DNA from: an uncultured Spirochaetaceae bacterium | GTDB lineage: Bacteria > Spirochaetota > Spirochaetia > Sphaerochaetales > Sphaerochaetaceae | Assembly (NCBI GenBank): GCA_944392935.1 | Contig: CALXYI010000037.1 | Span: 1 to 47,003 of the forward strand | DNA: 47,003 nt | Direction: 5' to 3' | Shown here: positions 37,532 through 45,445 of the stretch, in pieces | Layout: the number at the start of each line of letters is the position of its first letter | Position numbering within the stretch: the stretch's first letter is position 1 | Made by a program: the position numbers and the translations under genes | The notes under the pieces: generated by a model | Databases searched by the model: none | Told to the model about the DNA's origin: nothing | What the model saw: the letters and a program-made list of their open reading frames with translations, nothing else

Positions 37532-40248
37532 CAGTGCATATCCCCCCAGGATGAACCGAACTCAAGGGAGGCGCGGAGCGGAACGGACAGCTCCACCGCG
37601 CTCTCCATCCTGTCGCGCACCAGCCTTTCAACGGTTTCCTTCTCATCGAGAGGAACCTCGAATATAAGCTCATCATGGACCTGAAGCAGCATCCTCGTCC
37701 TCAGCCCCATCTCCCCTATCGCCTTGTCTATCGAGATCATCGCGATCTTCATTATCTCAGCGGCTGTCCCCTGGATGACGGTATTGACAGCAATGCGCTC
37801 GGCACCTGCGCGCTCCACCTTGTTGGAGCTGTTGATGCCCATGACCTCACGTATGTGCCCGAAACGCGTGATGACACGTCCAGTTTCCCTGGCGCTCTCC
37901 TCCGTGCGCTCCACGAACTTCCTCACCCCTGCATAGCGCTGGAAGTACATCTCGATGAAAGCCGAGGCATCTCGGCGGGATATGCCAAGCTCGTTTGAGA
38001 GCCTGAACGCGGACATCCCGTACATGATGCCGAAGTTGATCGTCTTCGCTATCCTCCTCTCATGATCGGAGACATCCCCGGGATCCTTGGAGAATATCAT
38101 GCCGGCAGTATAGCGATGCACATCCTGTCCGCTTCTGAATGCTGTCATGAGCCCCGGATCCTGCGTGGCATCGGCAAGGACCACAAGCTCGATCTGCGAG
38201 TAGTCGGCTGAGAGGAAGAGCGTGCCTTCGGAAGGGGTGAATGCGCTCCTGATCATCCTGCCCTCATCGGTGCGCACCGGGATATTCTGCAGATTCGGAT
38301 TGCGTGATGAGAGGCGGCCTGTGGCGGTGCCTGTCTGCAGGAAGGATGTATGTATGCGCCCATTGCTGTCAGCAAGCGCAGGAAGCACATCTATGTACGT
38401 GCTCTTCAGCTTCGAGAGCTGCCGGTACATCAGGATATCCTCTATTATACCGGTCTCATCCTCTCCCCTGAGGCTCTCAAGCGTGGCGGTATCGGTGGAG
38501 AAGCCCTTGTTCGTACGCTTCCTTGCGCTGAACCCCATCTCCTCGAAGAGCACCCTGGAAAGCTGCATCGTGCTGTTAAGGTTGAATTCATGGCCGGCCT
38601 TGGATGAGATACGCCCCACAAGCTCATCGACCTTGCCATCGATATCCTCCTTCAGCGCGCCTATGCGTTCCGGAGAGAGGTGGATGCCGATGCTTTCCAT
38701 CCGGGCAAGTATCCTGATCAGCGGAAGCTCGAAGCGGAGGAACACATCCTCAAGCCCCTTCTCCCTGAGAGCCGCTGAGAAGAGCAGGTAAAGCCGGTAG
38801 GCCATATCGCTGTCCTCCGCGCTGTACGGAGCGGCCTTATCGAGGGGGAGATCGGAGAATATCATGCCATCCGGAACGATATCCTCATAGCGCACAGTGG
38901 TATAGTTCAGATAGCGCAGCGAGAGATCATCGAGATTGTAGACATTGGCATTCGAGTCCAGCAGCCATGCCGCGATCATGGTATCGAATGCAATCGTCCT
39001 GATATCCGACCCGAGATTCCATATGGCCTTGAGATCGTACTTCACGTTCTGGTTGATGACACCGAGGCGCCCTGAGGCAAGATACTCGTCGAAGAGCTCC
39101 CTGACGCTCTCTGGTGAGCTGTATTCCCGCCCCTCCGCCACCAGCGGCACATAGTATGCCACGCCCTCCTCATAGGAGAAGGAGAAACCGACGATATCTG
39201 CATCCTCCTCGAGCCCCGTGGTCTCGGTATCGAGCGCTATCACTCCTCCACGCCTCTCCGCCTCATCGAAATGCCGCCTGACTGTCTCCAGGTCCGTGAT
39301 GGCTTCATAGCGGCCTCTCTCCGCAGAGGCTGCTGCCTCCTCGGCTTTCCTCTGCGGGACGGATACCCCGCCTATGCGCCTGATGAGGGATCGGCAGTCC
39401 CTTTCCTCGAAATCCTGCACGGCTCCGGCAGGGTCTATTGACTCTGATGACAGCGATGACAGATCGAAATCATCGGCAAGGGCATCAGTGCGGAGCACGA
39501 TGAGATCCCTTGAGAGCTTCGCATCGCCGCGGCCTTCATCGAGCTTCCTGCGCATGCCGGAGGGCAGCAGGTCAAGATGGCGGTAGATGCCGTCCAGTGT
39601 CACGTACTCGGTCAGGAGCTTAACCGCGCCCTTCTCTCCCAGTCCTTTGATGCCGGGGATGTTGTCGGCCTTGTCGCCGATGATCGTGAGGTAATCGACG
39701 ATCTGCTCAGGCCTGACACCGAACTCGGCAAGGACTTCCTCCGAACCGAAGAGATGGTACTGCGTCTCTCCTTTCCTGGGCGGCCGCAGCGCATAGACAT
39801 GGTCGCCGACGAGCTGCAGCAGATCCTTGTCACCCGTGACCATCACTGTCTCTATGCCGCTGCCGCAGGCCCTGGCTGCAAGGGAGGCGATGATATCATC
39901 GGCCTCGAAGCCAGGACGGGACAGGCAGGAGATGCGCATCTTCTGCAGGGAATCCTTTATCATAGGCACCTGGGCGTGGAGATCCTCCGGAGCCTTATCC
40001 CTGTTGGCCTTGTACTCCGGATACATCTCCTTGCGGAATGTAGGAGCCCTCTCATCCATCACGACCGCGAGGTAATCCATCCGGTAGGCGCCCATGAGGG
40101 CGAAGAGGGTCGAGAAGAATCCGAAATACGCGCTCACGTTCCCGCCTCTGCGATCGGTAAGCGGGCTTGAGAGATGCGCGAAATAGCTTCTGTATATCAC
40201 GGAATATCCATCGATGATGTAAAGACGCTTGGAGAAATCATCACTCAT
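37531..40248 (-). CDS. polA: DNA polymerase I
   Basis: The 905-residue repair/replication polymerase has three domains. Residues 1-290 are the 5'-3' exonuclease (YIIDGYSVIYRSYFAH, VMDERAPTFRKE, GDKADNIPGIKGLGEKGA). Residues about 310-500 are a 3'-5' exonuclease with intact acids (ALDTETTGLE, NVKYDLKAIW, YSAEDSDMAYRL), so proofreading is likely active. The C-terminal polymerase has DYSQIELVVLA (motif A), RRIAKTINFGIMYGMS (motif B) and VHDELIFEV (motif C). ATG 40248 has GGAGG 6 nt upstream and overlaps the PhnP-like gene by 8 nt; the frame to 40290 is an artefact. Confidence 0.95.
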   Translation of the reverse strand: MSDDFSKRLYIIDGYSVIYRSYFAHLSSPLTDRRGGNVSAYFGFFSTLFALMGAYRMDYLAVVMDERAPTFRKEMYPEYKANRDKAPEDLHAQVPMIKDSLQKMRISCLSRPGFEADDIIASLAARACGSGIETVMVTGDKDLLQLVGDHVYALRPPRKGETQYHLFGSEEVLAEFGVRPEQIVDYLTIIGDKADNIPGIKGLGEKGAVKLLTEYVTLDGIYRHLDLLPSGMRRKLDEGRGDAKLSRDLIVLRTDALADDFDLSSLSSESIDPAGAVQDFEERDCRSLIRRIGGVSVPQRKAEEAAASAERGRYEAITDLETVRRHFDEAERRGGVIALDTETTGLEEDADIVGFSFSYEEGVAYYVPLVAEGREYSSPESVRELFDEYLASGRLGVINQNVKYDLKAIWNLGSDIRTIAFDTMIAAWLLDSNANVYNLDDLSLRYLNYTTVRYEDIVPDGMIFSDLPLDKAAPYSAEDSDMAYRLYLLFSAALREKGLEDVFLRFELPLIRILARMESIGIHLSPERIGALKEDIDGKVDELVGRISSKAGHEFNLNSTMQLSRVLFEEMGFSARKRTNKGFSTDTATLESLRGEDETGIIEDILMYRQLSKLKSTYIDVLPALADSNGRIHTSFLQTGTATGRLSSRNPNLQNIPVRTDEGRMIRSAFTPSEGTLFLSADYSQIELVVLADATQDPGLMTAFRSGQDVHRYTAGMIFSKDPGDVSDHERRIAKTINFGIMYGMSAFRLSNELGISRRDASAFIEMYFQRYAGVRKFVERTEESARETGRVITRFGHIREVMGINSSNKVERAGAERIAVNTVIQGTAAEIMKIAMISIDKAIGEMGLRTRMLLQVHDELIFEVPLDEKETVERLVRDRMESAVELSVPLRASLEFGSSWGDMH

Positions 40249-41011
40249 CTTCCACCTCCAGGGTAAGGGTATCATAGGCCGGTCGGGCATAGGGGGCGTA
40301 GCGCCTCTCTATATCGGAATGCATCGTCGCATGGTTTATATGGGTGAAGTAGAGCTGCTCTGCCCCGATCCTCCGTCCGGCCTCCACTGCCTGGTCGAAC
40401 GTGAAATGGCTCCAGTGCGGCTTATCGCGGAGAGCGCCGATGATGAGCGTCCTTATCCCCCTCAGGCTCCCTGCATTCTCCTCGAAGAGCATATCCGACA
40501 CATCAGTGATATAGGCTGCAGAGCCGAATCTGTAGCCTGCGATCCTCATGCAGCCATGCAGCACCGGGATGGCAGTGAACACGATCTCCCCAACGCGGAA
40601 GGGCTTACGCTCCTCGACAGCAGCCGGACGCAGCCTCGGGACTCCCTTGTACTGCATCTCCGAGAATGCATATGGGAATATGCGCTCTATTGCGCTCAGG
40701 ACGCTTTCCAGTCCATATACAGGGAGCTTCTCCTTCTCGGTGAAGACCCTGAGGTCATCAAGCCCCATGAGATGATCGGAATGCTGATGGGTGTACAGCA
40801 CGCCATCGAGATGCATGATCCCCGCCCTGAGCGCCTGAAGCCTGAACTCATATCCTGTATCGATCACGGCAGCTGTCCCGCCGCGCTCTATCAGCACGGA
40901 GGAGCGCCATCTCGTATCATGCGGATCGGAAGAGCGGCATACAGGGCATGTGCATCCGATGACAGGAATGCCATGGCTCGTGCCTGTGCCGAGGAATGTT
41001 ATCCTTGTCAT
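40241..41011 (-). CDS. MBL-fold metallohydrolase, PhnP-like
   Basis: The 256-residue protein begins ITFLGTGTSHGIPVIGC with CTCPVCRSSD, and shows the metal site THQHSDHLMGLDDLR, a later His in VLHGCMRIAGYR and TDVSD. This matches PhnP-type phosphodiesterases, which open cyclic ribose phosphates and related nucleotides. The two Cys near the N-terminus may bind a structural zinc as in PhnP. No phosphonate genes are near; linkage to polA and coaE suggests a general nucleotide-related role. It overlaps its upstream neighbour by 4 nt (ATGA). Confidence 0.87.
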   Translation of the reverse strand: MTRITFLGTGTSHGIPVIGCTCPVCRSSDPHDTRWRSSVLIERGGTAAVIDTGYEFRLQALRAGIMHLDGVLYTHQHSDHLMGLDDLRVFTEKEKLPVYGLESVLSAIERIFPYAFSEMQYKGVPRLRPAAVEERKPFRVGEIVFTAIPVLHGCMRIAGYRFGSAAYITDVSDMLFEENAGSLRGIRTLIIGALRDKPHWSHFTFDQAVEAGRRIGAEQLYFTHINHATMHSDIERRYAPYARPAYDTLTLEVEDE

Positions 41012-41388
41012 TGCTCTCCGGCCTCTAGGCTATGGAAGAAATCGGCAGCCGTCCCGTCCTCTGTAGCGATGAACCTTCCTGCAGCTTCGACGACAGAGCC
41101 GAGGCTTGCTGTGATCTGGTCTATGCTATCGCCCATTCCAGCGACGAAGGCCTTTCCCTCTTCCGTTTCGAGATATCCGGTGATCTCGGAGGTTATCTCC
41201 TGCGGCAGCGCTGAGGCAGAGACCGCATCCGATATCGCCTCATTCACTATCCTGTCCATATCGGCGGCGATGCCGAAGAACTTGAGGGAGACCTCAGGAA
41301 CGAAGAAGTAGATGAGGAAGAATACCGCTATCGAGAAGAAGAAGAGCCCGATAAGCCCTCCGAGAAATGATTTTCCTGATCCGAACAT
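41008..41388 (-). CDS. Small membrane protein of unknown function
   Basis: The 126-residue product has a single N-terminal hydrophobic helix (LIGLFFFSIAVFFLIYFFV) after a Gly-rich start, then an acidic, Ala/Ser-rich helical domain with no recognised motif. It heads the operon leading into the PhnP-like gene, polA and coaE. TAGAAT ends 6 nt before its ATG; AAGGAC directly before the start could act weakly as a ribosome site. A structural or envelope role is possible but unsupported. Confidence 0.7.
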   Translation of the reverse strand: MFGSGKSFLGGLIGLFFFSIAVFFLIYFFVPEVSLKFFGIAADMDRIVNEAISDAVSASALPQEITSEITGYLETEEGKAFVAGMGDSIDQITASLGSVVEAAGRFIATEDGTAADFFHSLEAGEQ

Positions 41389-41394
41389 GTCCTT

Positions 41395-41400
41395 ATTCTA
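41395..41400 (-). promoter_or_regulatory. -10 box six bases before the 41388 gene
   Basis: TAGAAT on the minus strand is separated from the ATG by exactly 6 nt, with a weak TTCCAT 17 nt further upstream. It would drive the polA-coaE operon. Confidence 0.4.
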
Positions 41401-41460
41401 GCCTGAATGGCGAAAGGATGGAAGGAATGCACAAGGCAGTTCCGTCCTGCATGACCTTCA

Positions 41461-41478
41461 TGTCCCCGGCAGGGGACA
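41461..41478 (-). terminator. Stem-loop after nadE
   Basis: TGTCCCC and GGGGACA form a perfect 7-bp stem with a GGCA loop, 81 nt past the nadE stop on the minus strand. No U-run follows, so termination strength is uncertain. Confidence 0.4.
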
Positions 41479-41558
41479 ATGAATGCGCCATTCCCATGCA
41501 GGATCGCAGCATCTTCAGCGAAAGCGTGCATCGCGGGAGTGCTGTGCAGGAACCGGCC

Positions 41559-43466
41559 TCAGGCCTCTATCCCCTCAGCTTCCTTCAGCCAGGCCTCCAT
41601 GGCAGCATCGGATGGCATCCTCCAGTCAGAGCGCGGTGAGAGCGTGACGGTTCCCACCTTCGGTCCATCAGGCAGGCAGCTCCGCTTGAACTGCTGCTGG
41701 AAGAACCGGCGTACGAATACGATGAGCCATTTCCTTATGAATGCCGGTGAATAATCGCTGCGGAATGAATCGGCCGCGATGCGGAAGATCTTCCGGGGCG
41801 AGTATCCATAGCGCACCATATAGTACAGGAAGAAATCGTGGAGCTCGTAGGGGCCTACTATATCCTCCGTCACCTGGGATATCTGCCCGTCCTTTGCAGG
41901 CAGGAGCTCCGGGGAGACCGGAGTCGCAAGTATATCATAGAGCACGAGCGATGACTCATCGGAGAGCATGTCGGCAGTGTGCCGCACAAGATAGCGCACG
42001 AGCGTCTTCGGAATCGATGAGTTGACCCCGTACATGCTCATATGGTCACCGTTGTATGTCGCCCACCCAAGCGCAAGCTCCGAAAGGTCCCCTGTGCCGA
42101 TCACGATGCCTCCGGTCTTGTTCGCAGTGTCCATCAGCACCTGCGTCCTCTCCCTGGCCTGGGAGTTCTCGTATGTCACCGAGAGATCTTCCACGCTCTG
42201 CCCGATATCCTCGAAATGCTGCAGGACGCTTTTCGTGATATCCACGGTGCGGAATGACACTCCGAGCGCAGTGGCGAGCTTCTCCGCGTTCGACTTCGTC
42301 CTCACGGTTGTCCCGAAGCATGGCATCGTTATCGCGATGATATCGGTGCGGGGACGCTTCAGGAGATCGAAGGCCTTCACCGTCACCAGCAGGGCAAGCG
42401 TGGAATCAAGCCCTCCCGAGAGCCCTACGACAGCCTTCGCGGCATGGGCGGCCGCGATCCTCTTCTTCAGCCCATAGGCCTGGAGCGTGAGTATCTCCTC
42501 GCATCTTGAATCCCTCTCCTCCTCATCGGACGGAACGAAGGGATGCGAGGGGAATGAACGCGTGAGCTTCGTCTCCTCCTCCACGAAGCTGATGGCAATG
42601 TGGCAGTACCCTGAAGACGGGGTGAACGTATTCATCCTCTGCCGCTCGTGCAGGAGCCTCTCCACATCGATCTCAGAAATGGTGAGATCATTTGCCTGGA
42701 ACATGGATGAGGCAAGGATCGATCCATTCTCCGCTATTATGTTGCTGCCGGTGAAGACCATATCGGTAGTGCTCTCGCCATCTGCGGCATCTGCGTAGAT
42801 ATAGCCGCATACAAGACGGGCGGAGACAGATGAAACAAGCCCCTTCCTGTATTCCTCCTTCCCGATTATCTCATCGGAGGCGGAGAGATTCGCGATGATC
42901 GTCGCACCATTCATCGCAAGCTGTACCGACGGAGACTGAGGCACCCAGAGGTCCTCGCATATCTCGCATCCGACTGAAAGAGCTGAGGGAGAGGAGGCAT
43001 CGAAGAGCACCTTGCGCCCGAAGACAGCCTCATTGCCGAGGATGCTCACCATCTCATTCTCCTCAGGAGATGGCGCGAACCACCTTGTCTCGTAGAACTC
43101 ACCGTATGATGGGATGTTCGTCTTCGGGATGAGGGCAAGGATCCTTCCGCCCTTCATGGCAGCTGCCGTATTGTAGAGCTTGCCGTTATGGGGGAAGGGA
43201 TAGCCGACGAAGACAAGCGCATCGGAAGCGGCGGTGTCCTTCATGATGAGCGAGAGCGCATCCTCGGCGCTCTTCTGGAGCCTCTTCTGGAAGAAGAGAT
43301 CACCGCATGTGTATCCAGTGACCGAGAGCTCGGGGAAGACAAGGATCTTCACGCCTGCATCATCAGCCTTCCTGATTATATCGACTATCTCCCCTGCGTT
43401 GTACAGAGGATCTGCAACCTTCAGATCAGGTGACGCGGCAGCCACCTTAACAAACCCATCAGTCAT
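41559..43466 (-). CDS. nadE: Glutamine-dependent NAD+ synthetase
   Basis: The enzyme makes NAD+ from deamido-NAD using ammonia from glutamine. The 635-residue protein has an N-terminal nitrilase-type glutaminase (about 1-290: Glu in [13 protein letters not shown], Lys in [12 protein letters not shown], Cys in [10 protein letters not shown]) and a C-terminal synthetase with the PP-loop [15 protein letters not shown], then [17 protein letters not shown] and [12 protein letters not shown]. Both halves are complete. The ATG has no ribosome site but a near-consensus promoter ends 6 nt upstream. It stands alone. Confidence 0.94.
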   Translation of the reverse strand: MTDGFVKVAAASPDLKVADPLYNAGEIVDIIRKADDAGVKILVFPELSVTGYTCGDLFFQKRLQKSAEDALSLIMKDTAASDALVFVGYPFPHNGKLYNTAAAMKGGRILALIPKTNIPSYGEFYETRWFAPSPEENEMVSILGNEAVFGRKVLFDASSPSALSVGCEICEDLWVPQSPSVQLAMNGATIIANLSASDEIIGKEEYRKGLVSSVSARLVCGYIYADAADGESTTDMVFTGSNIIAENGSILASSMFQANDLTISEIDVERLLHERQRMNTFTPSSGYCHIAISFVEEETKLTRSFPSHPFVPSDEEERDSRCEEILTLQAYGLKKRIAAAHAAKAVVGLSGGLDSTLALLVTVKAFDLLKRPRTDIIAITMPCFGTTVRTKSNAEKLATALGVSFRTVDITKSVLQHFEDIGQSVEDLSVTYENSQARERTQVLMDTANKTGGIVIGTGDLSELALGWATYNGDHMSMYGVNSSIPKTLVRYLVRHTADMLSDESSLVLYDILATPVSPELLPAKDGQISQVTEDIVGPYELHDFFLYYMVRYGYSPRKIFRIAADSFRSDYSPAFIRKWLIVFVRRFFQQQFKRSCLPDGPKVGTVTLSPRSDWRMPSDAAMEAWLKEAEGIEA

Positions 43467-43472
43467 AGCCGC

Positions 43473-43501
43473 ATCATAATGGATAGGGGAAATGCAGTCA
43501 A
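43473..43501 (-). promoter_or_regulatory. Promoter of nadE giving a leaderless message
   Basis: On the minus strand TTGACT (43501-43496), a 17-nt spacer and TATGAT (43478-43473) are followed after 6 nt by ATG 43466. The -35 box lies inside one copy of the repeat that flanks the toxin-antitoxin pair. Confidence 0.7.
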
Positions 43502-43547
43502 AGAGCGGCGGCAGGGCTGGCTGCGGATTGTTCCGGAAGCTCAGAAG
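43489..43547. repeat. Direct repeat, copy 1
   Basis: This 59-bp stretch matches 44541-44596 with four substitutions and one 3-nt gap. Weaker similarity continues for about 30 bp on the right-hand side. The copies flank the toxin-antitoxin pair about 1.05 kb apart. Confidence 0.75.
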
Positions 43548-43639
43548 AGGCTGGACATACCGTCATCAGAATCATCAAAGGAAAGCAGCTCCTCATTGAT
43601 ATTCCTCATCAGATTTCCGACACAGAGAAGCTCTTTCAT
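43541..43639 (-). pseudogene. Short ORF, probable remnant of a larger gene
   Basis: The 32-codon frame from ATG 43639 ends in FDDSDDGMSSLF. The same frame is open further upstream to the yafQ stop, reading RTVALTMRSYHHGMKELL, which looks like real protein sequence, perhaps a transposase C-terminus. It ends inside the flanking direct repeat. I could not assign a family. No ribosome site is evident. Confidence 0.35.
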
Positions 43640-43702
43640 GCCGTGATGATAGCTCCTCATCGTCAAAGCAACAGTCCTAGGCTCCCCTGGCTGCTTATGG
43701 TA

Positions 43703-43978
43703 TCAGAACAGGTCGCTGTGCGTCCCCGTATGCAGAAGCTCGAGCACAAGCTCATTTTCGATGATCCTGTACACCAGGAGCCAATCGGGCTCTATATGGC
43801 ATTCCCGGCAGCCTTTGAATCCCTTTCCCTTCAGCTGATGATCCCGGAATCTCTCAGGCAGAGGTTCCCTGGAAGCTATCATCATGATGATCTCGGCCAG
43901 CCTGGACATATCGTATCCGCGTTTCTTTGCTCTCTTATAATCCCTCTTGAACGAATTGATGTAGCGGATTTCAAGCAT
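43703..43978 (-). CDS. yafQ: YafQ-type toxin, RelE/ParE superfamily mRNA interferase
   Basis: The 91-residue protein matches YafQ: IRYINSFKRDYKRAKKRGYDMSRL at the start, then PLPERFRDHQLKGKGFKGCRECHIEPDWLLVYRI and a C-terminal LLHTGTHSDLF. Key catalytic His and Asp (DHQL, ECHIEPDWLLVY, THSDLF) are all present, so the toxin should be active as a ribosome-dependent endonuclease. Its start overlaps the antitoxin stop by 8 nt, the usual arrangement that makes the antitoxin first. Confidence 0.9.
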   Translation of the reverse strand: MLEIRYINSFKRDYKRAKKRGYDMSRLAEIIMMIASREPLPERFRDHQLKGKGFKGCRECHIEPDWLLVYRIIENELVLELLHTGTHSDLF

Positions 43979-44231
43979 CGAGTGATCTCATAAGACTGTC
44001 AACATCCTTGAATCGGGGACTGAGCTGGCCGGGGTCTTCTGCTTCTTTCAGCCTGTTCCTTATAAGCTGTTCATATGAAGGAGCCTTTATCTCGAAAGGA
44101 ATGCTCCTTGTGTTGAGGCAAGCCTTGATGAACAGGTTTATCGCTCCTGAAAAGGAAAGCCCCATCGATTCAAACAGGGCCTGAGCCTGTTCCTTGTCAT
44201 CGTTATCTATCTTGAATGAGACTGTGTTCAT
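43971..44231 (-). CDS. dinJ: DinJ/RelB-type antitoxin
   Basis: The 86-residue protein has an N-terminal ribbon-helix-helix: TVSFKIDNDDKEQAQALFESMGLSFSGAINLFIKACLNTRSIPFEI is characteristic of DinJ/RelB. The C-terminal part, rich in charged residues, would wrap the YafQ toxin. Start ATG 44231 has GGAGG upstream. It should also repress its own promoter, where two GTATT/AATAC-type inverted repeats lie. Confidence 0.9.
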   Translation of the reverse strand: MNTVSFKIDNDDKEQAQALFESMGLSFSGAINLFIKACLNTRSIPFEIKAPSYEQLIRNRLKEAEDPGQLSPRFKDVDSLMRSLDA

Positions 44232-44242
44232 CTTTTTCCTCC

Positions 44243-44291
44243 GTATTTATATGATAATACAGGATATATACTCTGACAATACTTTGTATTG
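44243..44291 (-). promoter_or_regulatory. Promoter and operator of the dinJ-yafQ pair
   Basis: On the minus strand TTGTCA (44279-44274) and TATCAT (44256-44251) are 17 nt apart. An inverted repeat GTATT(8)AATAC (44243-44260) covers the -10 box, and CAATAC-TTT-GTATTG (44277-44291) covers the -35 box. Both share GTATT half-sites, fitting cooperative binding by a ribbon-helix-helix antitoxin. Confidence 0.55.
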
Positions 44292-44540
44292 AATTATGAC
44301 TATCAATACTGCTCCGTATCCATGTCCATGGCCGTTATCGGGCATCGGACGCTCCCGTCTTCCGCATCAAGAACCCAGAGATGATAGCGTCTCTGTGGAA
44401 TGACTGACCGGATGCAAGCCGCGAATGGCCTATCCAGAAGGTCCTCTCCGTATCAAAAGGTTCCTGGCCAGGAACATCCCCTATTCATGGGCCATCGTCA
44501 TATAAGGGAATCCCTGTTCCAGCAAAATTTCTCCTGGAAT
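44292..44540. other. Gap without a supported gene
   Basis: Open frames here lack starts or ribosome sites. Plus-strand fragments such as FRIKNPEMIASLWND and, after a frameshift, EWPIQKVLSVSK look protein-like and could be the debris of a decayed gene, but no family is recognisable. Confidence 0.3.
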
Positions 44541-44596
44541 GAAATACAGTCAAAGAGCAGCAGGGCTGGCTGCAGATTGTCCCGGAAGCTCAGAAG
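44541..44596. repeat. Direct repeat, copy 2
   Basis: This is the second copy of the 43489-43547 repeat. It lies immediately downstream of the TOPRIM-like gene on the minus strand, and the weaker extension of the repeat runs into that gene's last codons. Confidence 0.75.
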
Positions 44597-44611
44597 CGAC
44601 AGGGCAAACCA

Positions 44612-45445
44612 TCACAGCAATTCATCAATATCACAGAACGCTGTTCCGAAATACTCATACAGGAACAGAGGAAATGAGTTCAGTATTGAGATATTTCCTT
44701 CAGGGAAGAATCCATACCGCTGGCTGCTGAATATATGCATCTGCGCTATATCATGAATCAGCGGAAGCATTTCATTCCTGCCATTGCATATATAATCTGC
44801 CTTCATTGCATTCTGCATAGCAAGCAGCTTCCAGTTCCTCTGAAGATTCTTCAGCTTAGCTTCCGAGGGTACTACGATCTCCCTGTTCCTGCGGAATCGG
44901 AGAGCAATGAAATCAAGGTTCTTATAGTATGAGAAATCGGCGGCTGCCTCCCTGAAAGATGCCAAACCAGCAACAGGATAGGTATATGCATTGTATCCAT
45001 GATCCGGAAGTCTTTTCGTATACCGGATTGATTCGACCATAGGATAGTTCACGTAAAGCTTTCCATGATCAGTCTCATCATCAAAGAAAGCCAGGAGCGC
45101 AGCAAGCTGCTCATTGAGATCAGCAGGATCCAGTGTACCTGCCATATTCTGATTATGGATATCGTAATCAAAGAAAAGATATATCTCTGATATATCAGAC
45201 CGGTCTATACCGAGAAGCGGATTCCCCGAATCCCCATCCAGCCTGGCCTGAAGTACAGGGACAATATCCTGAAAATAAAGATCATCAGTGATTGTCCCGT
45301 CATCTGAAATCTCCTTGTAAAGATTATATATGTTATTGCCATAGGAGCAGATGATCTTATCCTGGCTTTCCCTGAAGAATAGATACTCCATGGATCTGAA
45401 TATGGCAGGTTCACGTTCTTCCCCCTCGAATATGAACAGCTTCAT
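44612..45445 (-). CDS. TOPRIM-like protein partnered with an AAA ATPase (RloB/AbiL-like)
   Basis: The 277-residue protein starts KLFIFEGEEREPAIF, the acidic Glu8 motif of TOPRIM-like nucleases of the RloB/AbiLii/OLD type. An Asp pair follows at residues 93-95 in YLFFDYDIHNQ, and KLYVNYPMVESIRY is a later motif seen in such ATPase partners. The rest is helical and unrecognised. The start overlaps the ATPase stop by 4 nt (ATGA), so they are made together. By analogy it would be the nuclease effector of an anti-phage system. The C-terminus ends FCDIDELL within a repeat, so the original end may have been altered. Confidence 0.6.
   Translation of the reverse strand: MKLFIFEGEEREPAIFRSMEYLFFRESQDKIICSYGNNIYNLYKEISDDGTITDDLYFQDIVPVLQARLDGDSGNPLLGIDRSDISEIYLFFDYDIHNQNMAGTLDPADLNEQLAALLAFFDDETDHGKLYVNYPMVESIRYTKRLPDHGYNAYTYPVAGLASFREAAADFSYYKNLDFIALRFRRNREIVVPSEAKLKNLQRNWKLLAMQNAMKADYICNGRNEMLPLIHDIAQMHIFSSQRYGFFPEGNISILNSFPLFLYEYFGTAFCDIDELL

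Noticed and set aside
44400..44756. 118-codon plus-strand ORF across the repeat and the TOPRIM gene end
   Set aside because: Overlaps the minus-strand gene and the repeat, with no ribosome site or motif.
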